From positions 59,334,212 to 59,398,211 of the forward strand of contig CM069870.1 of the NCBI GenBank assembly GCA_036172665.1: a DNA stretch of 64,000 nt, read 5' to 3'. The position numbers were made by a program, and so were the translations under genes. How positions within the stretch are numbered: the first letter of the stretch is position 1; every line of letters starts with the position of its first letter. Shown one piece after another: positions 45,341 through 56,809 of the stretch. Origin of the DNA: Prosopocoilus inquinatus (Eukaryota > Arthropoda > Insecta > Coleoptera > Lucanidae). The notes beneath the pieces are model-generated. The model saw only the letters and a list, made by a program, of their open reading frames with translations, made no database searches and had not been told where the DNA came from.

Positions 45341-47280
45341 GGAAAAATTTTGACTTTCTCAAATATTTAACCAACCTACCAGAATAATTATAAATAAGTT
45401 TTAATTTTAGTTACAAACGCTAAATTGGTGAGTTACCTTGATACATGAATCCTTGGTAACTTTTATGATCATTTACTTATTAGTTTAGATAGGCTTCTGG
45501 TGTTTATTTTCATATTTTTTTTGAATACATAATCACCCAAACGTTGTTGAGCTGCGTATTTCGCTATGATGAGTATACTAACTTCAAATGACAGCTAGTG
45601 ACATGAAATAACGTTACGGTAAAGCTATGGCGCGTCACCAAATGTAACGTTTACTTCCGGGGTTGCGAGGCGTAGTTCAGATTCAACACAACACAAAATA
45701 CGTAAGGTATATTTATTGGAAAAGGAAAATATAACTTACATGATAAATTGAAGAGGCACTTTATTAGACGACATGAGTTCGCGCGCTGGGTATTGTCGAA
45801 CTATTTTCCGATCAGAAAACCTACCTATTTATGCAAAAATGGTTAACCTAATTTTTAGTTTACGTAAGTTTTGGGTTAGGCCACAGTAAAGAATCACCAG
45901 GTAGCAGCGGGGGTGTTGGGAACGTGCACGCAACTGCGAGAAATATTTTAATGTTATCTCATGCTGAAGGATTAAACACCGTTCTCTCTCGCACATTGAT
46001 ATTTGAACCCCTCTTTCAGCTGTCAATCTCGCAATTGATCGCGCACTTTCGTGCACAAAATGACACATGACCGAGTGCTCTTGTGGCATCACCTAATATA
46101 TTCTTCATCATGGGTTAGGCGTTGGTCTTGAAAAATTCCGATGACTAATTTTACTTTACTGGCAGTTGTTATTATACATATACCGATATGACCGATGTGT
46201 TTGCTTGTAGGAATCAGGAGTCGAGGTTATATATTTATTTCTTTTGTCACAGTATGATTACCATAACATTTGAAAAACATATTCTACCTAATAGAAAACT
46301 CTTTATTGTACGGATCTCTAAAAGCTATTAGTTTCATTTTGTCTTTTAATGATATAGCAAGAAATTTTGTTTGCTATCGATATTTTTTGATAATTTGCCA
46401 AATTTAATTTACAACCTTTGTATCTACAACATAAACCCAGCCAGGAACTGATAAAATACTCGAACACATCGCCAAGAAAATAATCTCCCTCCGATGTTTT
46501 CGGCCTTGCCATTGGAGTGGAAGCGAACGCCAAAGTAGCAATTAATTCCGAAATGAAACACGCGGCGCAGAAATTACTTTAACTCGACCGAATTTCGGAA
46601 ACTACAATACGGTGCGATAAATTTCGCCACGAATAAGATCTCTGAATCACCTCTCCGGGGCCGCAGATCTCGTTTCGCTGAAAGTCGCGTCTGCGAGCAT
46701 TAATTTTTCATCATCTGGTGCTTAATTGCTCGTCCCTTGTTCGCTCTAAACGCGATAGTAAATCCAGGGAAGCGCTCCGGATTCATCGCACTTTTGGAAG
46801 CACTTTTCAGGAAATATACCACCTTTCGGAAACAGATTTACTAAGACATACAACCAAACTCAACCAACGTCCTTATTTTTTAAATTTAATAGATTTGAAT
46901 GAAAAAAAACCTTAAAATAATGAATAAAGCAATTAACATTCGATTTTTCCACTTTTAGGCCTAATCAGTATTTTTTTAAAGGGCGTTACAGTTTCAAAAT
47001 CGTGTTCAGACTCACCCTGTACTGAATATAATGTAATTTTCGTTGTAGTAAGAGGTTTTATTTTACAGCGTTAATAACTTCCCACACGTCTAGATCTATT
47101 TTGCTTGCAGCCCGCAGACTTTTTTTTAAAATATATTTCATTTTAATTGTTCTAGGAAATAATATATAGCAGCATCAAATGTTTTACTTTAAAATAATCG
47201 TAACTGTTTCCTCAAGTTGAACTTATAACTAATTTAATTTAGAGACCTTACTGCTGTTTTTTATTTAAAAGATAATAATA
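45341..47280. other. No gene recognised
   Basis: An 87-codon minus frame (45829-46092) has no known motif. 46500-46700 is richer in G+C and CpG than its surroundings without a supported exon. ACTCACCCTGTACTGAAT at about 47011 looks like an isolated CAGGGT-type transposon end. Confidence 0.4.
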
Positions 47281-47282
47281 AA

Positions 47283-47894
47283 TTAACAGCATAAACAAGA
47301 AATTTGTAACATAAACATAAAACTAGTCAACTGAATATCGACAGTAGGCGGTAACGAATCATTCATTAATTGTGGTTCCTTTAGCAATTGCAAGACCTCT
47401 TTCATTAACGGTTTCTTGAATAAAAGTTTTTCGATGCATTGTGACAATAAAGATATAAGAGGATCTGAAGAAAATAAAAGAGTGTTTAGTAAATTTCGCA
47501 TGGTTTTCTCCCGTGAAAATTTTCTGGTATGTGATTTGCGATATTCTCTAAAATTCTTGTTCCGAGATTCTAATGCCTCCTCTGAAAACATTCCAATAGG
47601 GAGAGCCGCTGCCTTGATTATATCAGAACCGTGGATTAGTGGATGTTTACTCAAAGGCATATAATACCAGGGGTAAAGCCGAACGTACCTTTCAGCAGTA
47701 TATTTTGTGTAATTGTTAAATGCTTCCGTGTTATTTGTGAACCAACATGACATTGTCACCAATATTACATATAAATGTCTTAAGAAATCATCATTAAGAC
47801 CCGTTATAGAAGAAGCAAGAGAACACCAAGCGAAAAAATCTTCGGGCGGTGTTCCCATCATTGGTCGTTCCAAAACCAGGCTTAGGGATATCAA
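47283..47894 (-). pseudogene. C-terminal fragment of an uncharacterised multicopy insect protein
   Basis: The frame has no ATG at its open end (TTG at 47894) and is preceded in frame by a stop, so it is a fragment of a larger gene. It shows TEAFNNYTKYTAERYVRLYPWY, PLIHGSDIIKAAALPIGMFS and EALESRNKNFREYRKSHTRK. I recall this block from an uncharacterised family present in many copies in aphid, beetle and Hydra genomes. Its function is unknown; multicopy spread suggests association with a mobile element. It lies 130 bp from the N-terminal fragment on the same strand, so a large middle part is missing. Confidence 0.6.
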
Positions 47895-48023
47895 TCAGGA
47901 CATCATTTCAGTTTTTAATCTATTAATTATTTCTGTCTTCCTTTTCTTGACCTCTTCTTTTTCACTGCATTAGTATATATGAGTTCTTGGTATATTGACC
48001 ATCAACATACAATGCCAGGGCTT

Positions 48024-48569
48024 CTAATAGGTAATAAACTTGGTCGTTGTAAAACTTTTTTTTATTTTAGTTGCTCTAGTGGGTGTATAGTCTGTGATTT
48101 CTTGCACCATTTTAGCAGCATCTCGTCGTCCCGCCTTTTCAAGAATTTTACGCGTCGCAAAAGCCAACTCTTGTTGCGAATAATTTTCCAATAAATGTGC
48201 AACTTTTTCTCTTTTACTTTGGTTACTCAGTTTACTAAAATTTTTGTGCGGTCGACCTCTTTTAGCACTTGAAGTTTCTCCTGATGTGGAACCGGAGATA
48301 TTTTCTTTAATTAATGATATATTTTCATCAAGCCGTTCGTGATGTCTTTTCTGGAACACTTTTAACATACGCTTACAATCCTTCCACATTTTAGCAACTT
48401 TGCTATTAAAACTATCCACTATTTTTTTAGTTTTGGAATATTTGTCCTTATTTTCAGTCTCCTCTAAATCAAGTTTATTTAAAACGTAGGTCAAAACCGA
48501 GACGTTCTTAAGTCTTGGTACACTTTGTTGACGCCAAATGTCGAACAATTCTCGCTTCGATATGGACAT
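48024..48569 (-). pseudogene. N-terminal fragment of the same uncharacterised protein
   Basis: It opens with a real ATG (48567-48569): MSISKRELFDIWRQQSVP. It continues with a charged helical segment (EETENKDKYSKTKKIVDSFN) and WKDCKRMLKVFQKRH, an AT-hook-like KRGRPHKNF at about 103-111, and a conserved block SQQELAFATRKILEKAGRRDAAKM. It stops after 181 codons. The downstream minus strand has several stops before the C-terminal fragment begins at 47894. In relatives, as I recall, these parts belong to one protein of several hundred residues, so an internal deletion is likely. Splicing across the gap cannot be excluded but I see no good sites. Confidence 0.6.
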
Positions 48570-49158
48570 TGTTCCTAAACAAATGATTTATTTCAGGCGT
48601 TGGCAGTTTTTGGCAGCTAATTCTAAGTTTAATTTAAAGCTAAGGAAAATTTCTAATTAAAAAAAGCTATGAAACACTACGAACAAACACGAACATAAAT
48701 GTTGAAAGTCAAATTAATTTATATTAAAACAAAGAAAATAACTCAATCGGAACTATGACATTTAACAGCATTTTGCTTTAAATCTCTTAAGAAAACAAAA
48801 GTAGTAATGATTTATAATTAAAGTACGAACCTTCAAAATAAATATGTAAGAGAAAAAACCAAGAAAGTATGTTTCAAAACCTCAAATTAATGTTAATTGT
48901 AGGACGCATTTAACATAACCCAAGTAAATAATCAAGCGAACTTTCATGTGTCAAGTGTTGATTACGTAATTGTTAAACAATCCGATTTTCTTTTATTTTT
49001 TTCTAGACTTATTGTGCCACTATTTCTCTTTTAAAAAACTGATAAAGCAATAATATTAGTGATTGTAAATTATTGGTATTATTAATTCCTAGAACAATGA
49101 AAATGGCTTCTGTGCGGCGCACAGTGGTCGAAATGCTTAATCCAGCTGTCCAAAAATG
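48570..49158. other. No gene recognised
   Basis: The AT-rich upstream flank of the fragment at 48024-48569. I could not find TIRs enclosing the gene pair. Confidence 0.4.
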
Positions 49159-49160
49159 TA

Positions 49161-49763
49161 CTGGGTATCTCATAACCTATGGAGGAGATTAAAGGGGTAG
49201 CTAGGGGAGATCGAATTAAAGATTTTTTCTTAATAAATTTTTGGGAACAAAGCAATAACTAAAAAGTTACAAGAGTTTAAAGTGAAATTAATTAACAAGC
49301 AAAAGTAACTCCCTGTAGTAATATTTTACGTTTTATATTCAAATTTGCGGCATTTATGAGTTAATTGAACACTGCTTTACAATAAACAACTATTTTAAAA
49401 AATGTAGTCACGTTAAAGTAACGGTTATTTCATTTTTTCTTTTAATGCCCAAAAACGAGTTTTCATCTCATTGTGAACCGCCTACTAATTAAAAACAAAA
49501 CTACGAAACAGATTAACATAGACATTTTGTGAATGGTGGTTTTGATAAATTTAGAGTTTATTTAATAATAAAGTTGCATTTTGTGAAATAATTTTGATTA
49601 ATTAAGAAGCTACAGGTGTAAATTAAAGAAGAAATTAAGAAAGTTAAACTGCTGTAACTTTCTTATTATTCGGTTTTGGTCTAAAGGGAATTAAGAAAAA
49701 AGCTTTATTTTGATGTCCTACAGCTGCCCTTTCAATCTCCTCCGTACGTTGTGAGACACCCAG
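49161..49763. mobile_element. TA-flanked MITE, 603 bp
   Basis: The left end CTGGGTATCTCATAACCTAT and the inverse of the right end (CTGGGTGTCTCACAACGTAC) are followed by the shared GGAGGAGATT and similar sequence for about 60 bp. TA lies on both sides (49159-49160, 49764-49765). AT-rich, non-coding. Confidence 0.8.
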
Positions 49764-49934
49764 TATAAATAAACAGTACCGATTTAAAAAATGTGATGTT
49801 TTTTATGTAATATATTTCGGTAGTTACTAAAACGACATCATAAAATTTGTAGTTATTTAAGTAACTTTAGATTGGGACTTTCAAACCCAAATACACAAAA
49901 CAGTAAACGAAACGCTTATGTTCGTTTTTTCTTA

Positions 49935-50620
49935 AGCCTGAAAGTTTGCGCCTTGTTTTTAAGATTCTATTGGGACTTGTGTTTTCCAGAACTGTGGATA
50001 ATTCTCCTACAGTAATATGAACATTGAATAGCCATTATTTTAAATTTGAATGAATCTCTTATGTCAACTAACACGCTGTTGAAATTTATTATGTAGTAAA
50101 CACTCATATCCGCTGATATTCGAGTTGAAATGTATTTATGTACAACCACAACAAATATTTGTATTTAATTATTAAGAAAGTATGTGCAAGAAATTACAAA
50201 CAAATATACAGAGTGAATAAAAATTAACGAAGATTGATGTGATGATAGGGCCGCGATCATAGGTTTTACAAAAAAATGTTTTAAATAAAAGTTAAATGGC
50301 TACTTATTTGCCACAAGCTGGCGTTTTTCATTTTTCTTGTAACATCATAATCTTCAATTGTGACATCATAATCTTGGACTGTGACGTCATAATCTGGAAC
50401 TGTGATGTCATTCATGATTTTGTAAACTCGAAAATGTCAAAAATGGATATGAGTAGTTACTATGTAATAGACTTCAACAGCATGCCAGTTGATTTAAAAG
50501 AAGGATTCAAATTTAACATCATATCTTCAATGTTCATATTACCTATAGAGGAAAGCTTTGGAAAACAGAAATTGCAACAAAATCTTAAAAATAACACATT
50601 TTTAGGCTAAGAATTTCGTT
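49935..50620. repeat. Inverted repeat with CRE-like central repeats
   Basis: Arms about 49935-50130 and 50440-50620 are diverged reverse complements: GATATGAGTAGTTACTATGT versus GATATGAGTGTTTACTACAT, then CATTCAAATTTAAA-like blocks and AATCTTAAAAA. Each arm translates outward into similar peptides (about MSSYYVIDFNS and MSVYYIINFNS). That reflects the shared DNA, although an ancestral coding sequence cannot be excluded. The loop carries the 21-bp repeats listed separately. Confidence 0.65.
50338..50412 (+). repeat. ~21-bp repeats with TGACGTCA-type motifs
   Basis: Four units of the form TGTGACATCATAATCTTGGAC: the first (TGTAACATCATAATC) diverged, the third a perfect TGACGTCA palindrome, the last TGATGTCA. 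TGACGTCA is the CREB/ATF site; any regulatory role is inference. The period is a multiple of three, giving a heptad-like peptide repeat in the open plus-strand frame 50296-50610. Confidence 0.7.
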
Positions 50621-50859
50621 TATTGCTTTTTACATCTGCATTTAGAAGCCCGGTCCTTAGTTACTCAAATAACTAGAATTTTTTTCTTCGAGTCCGTCTG
50701 GTATGAGGAAAACCGAATCTGATAGTGAAAATGGATAAATTTTGTTTAAAAACTATTTTTCAAATTGTTAAAATTAAAAAACTTTTATGCATTGAATTTT
50801 GCACAGCTAGATTAGGCGTTTCGATCACTGTGCGGCGGCCTGAAAGTCTTTTTAAGTTT

Positions 50860-51620
50860 GTGTCACATTTATTCTCGTTCATCAGCACATTATTTCGTGG
50901 GAATTAAATAATTTGTTTATCTAAAGTCGAAACGGAGACATAAAACCTAGTGCTGCATCTGTCTTCTTGCATCAATATCCAGCGAATTGCGTTTTTTTTG
51001 CCAGCTTCGTTATATTGTATTCGATGATATATTAAAATACATTCACATTTGACCTGTTCGGGGATTGGACACAGCTTATGTCAACCGAGCTTTTATTCGT
51101 TTGAGTTTCTTGCTGAACAATTTTGGGGCGAAGCCAAGTGATGATTTTATTAATTTGAACGCCTGCTCTTTGCGCTCAGTGTCGTCTCCACTTTTCCAGG
51201 GCACGCTGGTGTTTTGAAGAGGGCTCAGCCCCATACCGATGCTTATGTCCGATGCGGACGAGGTACAGTGTTTATCGTTTACGGCAAGTAATTCAGGGGA
51301 GTCACTTGCATCTCTACGACAGCGGTCGGCTATTAATTATGAACCCTGGGAAACAGAAGCTCCAGTATCTTGTGTCAGTTTATTCACCATTGACGTTTGA
51401 ACAGGTGAGTTCTGAGATTAGGTTTCGTTTAGGTTTTCATTGTCGCGATTTTCTTCACTTATTGGCTTTTAAGTATGCGTTTACCTACCGATCCTAAGTA
51501 CTGCCCTTTACGATACCTTTTCGTATCGACACTTTTCGTAATGGCTTTTAGCAAGCACTTCTACCGGCTTTTTCGAAGCAATTCTTCCTATCGGCTTCTA
51601 GACTAGCGTCGTTACACGTC
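50860..51620 (+). repeat. Unclassified interspersed repeat R, copy 1
   Basis: It shares ordered blocks with 58900-59540: TTATTTCGTGG then AATTTGTTTATCTAAAGT; ATACATTCACATTTGACCTG; GGGCGAAGCCAAGTGATGAT; TTGAACGCCTGCTCTTTGCG; CTTGCATCTCTACGACAGCG; CATTGTCGCGATTTTCTTC. Divergence is high and I see no protein or TIRs. Confidence 0.6.
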
Positions 51621-51659
51621 AGATGTTAGCTGCTGTTTGACGCTGCAGATGATTTCGGC

Positions 51660-52450
51660 GTGATTTGAAGATAGACTACTATTTCTACTATTTCTTACAT
51701 CCTCCACCACTACTTCTAATCATTTCTTTTTAGGGCAGCTCTTTTATCTTGCCTCCTTTCCCTCTAAAGGACTTCTGTATTTTTGCATGAGTTACTTGCT
51801 CCAGCTGGTTTAATTTATACCCTCTTATGCTTCCATATTTCTTTTCCTCTTGCCTCCTTTCCCTCTAAAGGACTTCTGTATTTTTGGACGAGTAACTTAC
51901 TTCAGCCGTTTTAATCTACAACCTCTTATGTTTCCATATTTCCAAAACGTATTCTACCTCTTCTCACTGTTTAGTCAACGCTACAAGCTTTAGTTTAGTT
52001 TCTTTCTCTCCTGAACCTGTTTTGTAATTTTTAATACTCAAGAGTCTTACATACTCCACTACTACTTCTAACCATCCCTTTTTAAGGGAGCCTCTTTTAT
52101 TTTTACCTCTTTCCCGAAACAGAGTACCCTACGTGCACTTCTGTATTTTGGTATACGACGCCCCAGCCATTTTTATTTATGAGCTCTGATTATCCTTTTT
52201 AATCTTCTTCCACCTTCCAGTAAGTATTCCACCTCTTCTCACTGTATAGTTAATGGTGCAAGCTTTAAAGGCTCCTGACTTTCATGTATCTTCTCATTCT
52301 TTAATTTTCTGAGCCTAAGTTTTGCAATCCTCATTTCAAATAAGTCTTACATTCTCGACTACTGATTTTAACCACTGCTTTGTAGGGTGTCCTCTTTTCT
52401 TCTTGCCTCATTTCCCTCCAAAGTGTACCGTTTGTGCACTTCTCTGTTTT
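51660..52450 (+). repeat. Pyrimidine-rich tandem array, ~300-350-bp units
   Basis: CTTACATCCTCCACCACTAC and diverged forms recur at about 51693, 52046 and 52345. A second, shorter duplication (CTTGCCTCCTTTCCCTCTAA) at about 51749 and 51851 has a ~102-bp period. Composition is C/T-rich; no gene. Confidence 0.6.
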
Positions 52451-52959
52451 TGTGTAAAGTTATACTATTGGGTCCAGGAAAATTCACCGACTGCAGTTTA
52501 TCGACAATGCATCGGCAGCAGTTAGTCGACGTCGACTTACAATACAGTTCACCAAAAGGTAATTCACTGTTCTGCACTCGGCAATTCTAATCTAAGCGTA
52601 TTGTTAATCGTAAGTTTCCTTCGCGAAATTGAAGGCTCCAAGGCGCTACCTACCTCTGTCGTAACAATATTGTACTGAGGAAATTAATTTACAGCACAGC
52701 CAGCAGCTCATTCGTGACGGGTGTGAAGGCTGAGTAAACGCGAAAAGTTGAGCGCTACTTACTCTTAACCAAACATTAAGGATTAAAAAGGAATAAATCA
52801 ATTTATACAATACGCCTAATATCAGTACCATAAAACGTGACTTGTATATTTCATTTGAATAACGCGGAGGACGGGGCCCGTGACTCGCTTCTAATAAACG
52901 CAAGGTCTATTTACAGATGTAAACCAGGCACTGTTTTCAAATAGGTGAAATTCCGACAT

Positions 52960-54130
52960 ATAATTGAGTACACTTTATCACCCAGCTGTTCGGTACTACA
53001 AATTTGGTCTTCGTCCAGCTTTAGACTCTGGCAAAGTCGTTAAGATAAAAGCCGTCGGTAAAGATACTGAAGTGTCTCGAAGAAGCCAATAGAAAAAGTG
53101 TTTCCTAGAAGCTGGTATGAAGGGATGGTAATAAAAGCCTATAAGGGAAGGGAATCGTTACAATAATAATTTGAACGAAATGTTTACACTCGCTAAGTGA
53201 GGGTTTGGTTCATCAAGGCAATAAATTAATTGCTTGCCGCAACCGTAGATATCCAAGAGACTTCTCCGAATTCCTCGTCGTGATACGATACTAACATGCC
53301 TGGGCATCGATAATGAGACTTGGCCCCCTTAAAGCACCAATGTACTCTGGAGAAGGCCAGATGACACTGTCAGAAAGAGCATGAGTTGAAGTTAATGAAG
53401 CCACCAACTGGCTTGGCCCCAAAATTGCTAAAGAGAGAGTTCGAACAATCAAACACTAGCTGCCATCAACTGTGTCCAACTTCATTTAAAGTCACGTAAA
53501 GCTGCACCAATCCCTGCAAAGATCAAGTGTGTATGAATTTTAAAACTCCACCGGAATAACAACACTCACAAATAATACCAAATTAATTCAGAACTACAAC
53601 AAAAATTAGGACGGTCGTCTGGACGATTTATAATCCTGTCTCGGCTCGATAACTTTAAATAAACAAATTGTAAAATTTTTACGAAAGTATTGTGAGATAA
53701 ATGTAGAGGATGCCACAAGAAATTCAAAAAATTGAAACGTTGAAACAATACTAAAACCTCAAAAACAAGGCAAGAAAATCAAAACTTAGATGCAATTAAG
53801 TTGAAACCAAAACGAGCCTGCTCAGCTTAATACAACCTAAGTTGATCCAATCCGACAAAAATTAAGACTCTGAATCAAGACAAAAAATTAAAACTTTGAA
53901 GGCTTTAATAAAATTTAAAAGAATAAATCTAAAGCCATCAACTGGCTTCGCCCTAAAATTGTTTAGGAAGGAGTTTGAACAATCAAAAACTAGCTGACAT
54001 CGACTGTGACCAGCCCGATTTAAAATAACGTAAAGTTGAACCAATCCCAAGCTTGCACTAATTTTGAAACTTCGCGGGAATAACAACAGTCAGTGATCAG
54101 CTTAATTCAACCTGAGGTGACCCAACCTGA
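52960..54130 (-). repeat. Repeat R, inverted copies 2 and 3
   Basis: 53040-53720 reads, inverted, like 58890-59450 (CCACCAACTGGCTTGGCCCC; GTTCGAACAATCAAACACTA; GTAAAGCTGCACCAATCCCT; TTTAAATAAACAAATTGTAA). A second, shorter inverted copy follows at about 53930-54110 (ATCAACTGGCTTCGCCC; ACGTAAAGTTGAACCAATCC). The two copies are separated by A/C-rich degenerate sequence. Confidence 0.65.
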
Positions 54131-54640
54131 CAAAAAATTAAGACTCTAAACCAAGATAAAAAATTAAAACTTTAAAGGATTTAATAAAATTAAAAAGCAC
54201 AAAAATAGAAACCCAAAAGCAAGTCAGAAAATTCAAAATTCGAATCAAAACAAAAAGAATACCCTCAGAAAATTAAAACAATTAACAGAGCAACCCAACT
54301 TAAGGTCGACCCAATTCAACTTAGCCTAACTTTATTTAATTTAAGCAAAAATTAATTTTAAACTAAGAAAATGAGAAATTGAAATTCAAATAATTCTAAA
54401 AATGAAAATAATTAAAATCAAGCCCGTCTAATATTCACCTTCATCCAACGGGAGAAAAAAACGTAAATAGAAACAGAATAAACCTGAAAAATTAAAATCT
54501 TGAAATAAAAGTCCAAACTTATTTGGAATTAAGTCCAACACAAACAAAGACGATCCAATTACACTCTACTCAAGCCAGTTAAAAGAATTAACAACCGAAA
54601 AATCAAACCACGACGTTTTGAAAAAAAAATATATATGTAT
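53740..54640 (-). repeat. A/C-rich, G/T-poor degenerate repeat sequence
   Basis: The plus strand is dominated by AAAATTAAAAC, AACCCAAC and GAAATTGAAATTC words. It is the reverse-strand counterpart of the G/T-rich tract at 58310-61060, including the matching AACAAGGCAAGAAAATCAAA and TTTTGCTTTTCTTGCCTTGT. No supported gene. Confidence 0.6.
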
Positions 54641-54943
54641 AATTTCTCAGTAAATTCTAGCCTGAATCGATAGATCGTACGTAGAGTCTATCTTAACTTC
54701 GTTGTCAAGTTGTGGACAAAAAGAGAACGTGCGTGGTTGTAGATTTTTTCGTTTTCTTTTTGCTGGCCACAATAGTACCACTAAAAACAAATTAAAGAAC
54801 TCGAAAGCCGCTCATGCTAGGACCCACGATCCGATTCGTCAATTCAGGCTAAATATAGAACTTGTTCAAGTGTGTATTTTGAAAATACAGAAAAAAACAA
54901 CAGTAAACCGTCTATTAGCTTATTACTAAATTTTATTTACTAA

Positions 54944-55072
54944 GGTCCAGTTTTATAAATGGGGGTTCAACTTCGAGCTGAGGTTTAAACCCTTAGCAAC
55001 GATCATTTCAACAGTTGTTGTGAAGGATTGAAGCTTCGGCTCAAAGTTAAACCGTCATTGTAAAACTGGCCC
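54944..55072. mobile_element. MITE, TAA target duplication, 129 bp
   Basis: GGTCCAGTTTTATAAATGG at the left pairs with CATTGTAAAACTGGCC at the right, with TAA on both sides (54941-54943, 55073-55075). The interior is self-complementary around GGTTCAACTTCGAGC and GCTTCGGCTCAAAGTTAA. Confidence 0.75.
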
Positions 55073-55075
55073 TAA

Positions 55076-56138
55076 ATCAATCCTATAGAGATAAAAATTT
55101 TATCCCTAAGAGAGACAGCAAATAACTTAAAGCTACGGGTAAATAGCTTTCTCGAGCCAAATACTTAAGTTTTCTATTTTTTTTTTATGAGAATGATTGG
55201 GAGGATATACAAGGTGATTCATGTTAAATTTGTAAAGATACTAACGAATTACCCTACACCCTACATATTTAAAACTATTTTCTTATGAGGATGGTTTGAT
55301 TGTACAGGGTGATTGAAAGTAAGTGTCAGATCGTTAGGAGCGTCACGTAAGTACAAAATTGCAAGAATTAATTTTATCAAAAGTCTTTCTAGAATCACCC
55401 TCCTTTGTGCCCTAAATTGAAGCCGCTTGAATAGCACTGACGACCCTTGGAGTGTGATGCGTACGGTGTTTAAAGAATATGTGTTTTTCTTAAAATGAAA
55501 AGGACGTTTCCGCGTCCTTCCCGAAAGCATTCTTCACTTATATCGTTTGTAAGTCGTGTATAAATAGTCACCGCCTGCCTGAAAATAAACAAACGTATCT
55601 TCCCTCCCGAGCGCAAAATAAACAAAAAGCCACATTCGCACAAAGCGCGGGGCGGTTTCCTGCCGGGTGAAAATTTTAATTTCGGGCGCCGGAGCGGCGA
55701 AACGCGAAACGAAAGGGAAACAAAGCCGCCCGCCATTAAAATATTGCACTCGGGAGCGTATCTTTTCGCCAAGATGTGAAACAACCTAATCTAGAGTAAA
55801 TACTTGCAGAAGACAATAAGAGGGCAGTGTTTGCGTTTCATCAGGGAGGTGGTATTAGCGATGCTGAATTCGTGCTAGCGATTTATCATTTCGAAGGAGC
55901 AGATTTGGAAAAGTTTGCGCTGTGTATGATGCGCCTCGGATAGAATTGCAATGTAGAAAAGAAATAAGTTTAGATATTAAGGGTAAAGGTATAAAAATAA
56001 TATTTTTTTTATTGTATACGAGAATTTCAAATTTTGAGGAATCTTGTCTATGTTCTCAATTTACAACAACGAACTGTATTATTAGCCTTGTACAAAAAAT
56101 CAGTGGCATTCTTTTTTTTTCGATGATAATGTACTTTA
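55076..56138. other. No gene recognised; G+C-rich pocket at 55.5-55.8 kb
   Basis: 55530-55750 is unusually G+C- and CpG-rich, with overlapping minus-strand frames (104 and 71 codons), but no domain, start context or splice evidence. ACAGGGTGATTGAAAGTAAG at 55305 looks like a lone transposon end. Confidence 0.35.
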
Positions 56139-56139
56139 A

Positions 56140-56620
56140 ACGCTTGAACTATCCAAGTGGCAAGGAACTTGGGACCTTGCCATCGTAAGATCGTGGGTTC
56201 GCACCCAGCTCGAGATATTTCTCAGGGGTGGTCGTTACTCACTTCAGGTATCCGTCAGCTTTGAGGAGAAAATTCGACACTGCTTCCCCTTCAACGGCGA
56301 GGAGGTTTACACACACAAAATACGCTCTCGCTCCTGATATCCTGACAAGTCTTGGATTTAGGACCCCGTTGGGCAACCACCACAGATTTAAAAAATTACT
56401 GACACTTATTTGGGATAAGTTAAATAATCGGGTTGTAAGAATCTGGCAAAGTTCGCATTTTATGGTTATTGACACAATCTGTGCTACATGATGATGGGTA
56501 ACATCCTGAAACTCCGTTAATAAGGGACCCTCCCTCAACCAATTTTTTATAATTAGAGAACGGAAGTTCGTACAGAAGACTGGTGGAAGGGAGTCGTAGT
56601 AGTTGGCGATCACGCGCATT
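56140..56620 (+). mobile_element. tRNA-derived SINE, copy 1
   Basis: The head resembles a tRNA with an A-box-like CCAAGTGGCAAGG (about 56152) and a B-box GGTTCGCACCC (about 56196) about 30 bp later. The body (CTCGAGATATTTCTC, GGTGGTCGTTACTCACTTCA, TCAACGGCGAGGAGG, CACTTATTTGGGAT, ATAATCGGGTTGTAA) is shared with 62512-63000. It appears to end near AGTAGTTGGCG. No clear target duplication found. Confidence 0.65.
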
Positions 56621-56809
56621 CGCGTTCTGCCTTCATTTGAATGCTCAGTCTTTAATTTATCGCAGTAGAAAGCGTAATTGATATTTAGCAAGATATAGGA
56701 CCGACTATTCGCTTAACACTTCTTTCTGGAGTTTATTTTTTATTACATCAACATTGTTTTTATTTAGGAAAACACTTTAGATGTACGAAGTATATCAGAA
56801 AACAAAGTA

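Noticed and set aside
50296..50610. 104-codon frame with a heptad-like CDIIILD peptide repeat
   Set aside because: The repeat comes from the ~21-bp DNA repeats, and the 3' half is one arm of an inverted repeat whose other arm encodes a similar peptide in mirror image. A real protein is possible but unsupported.
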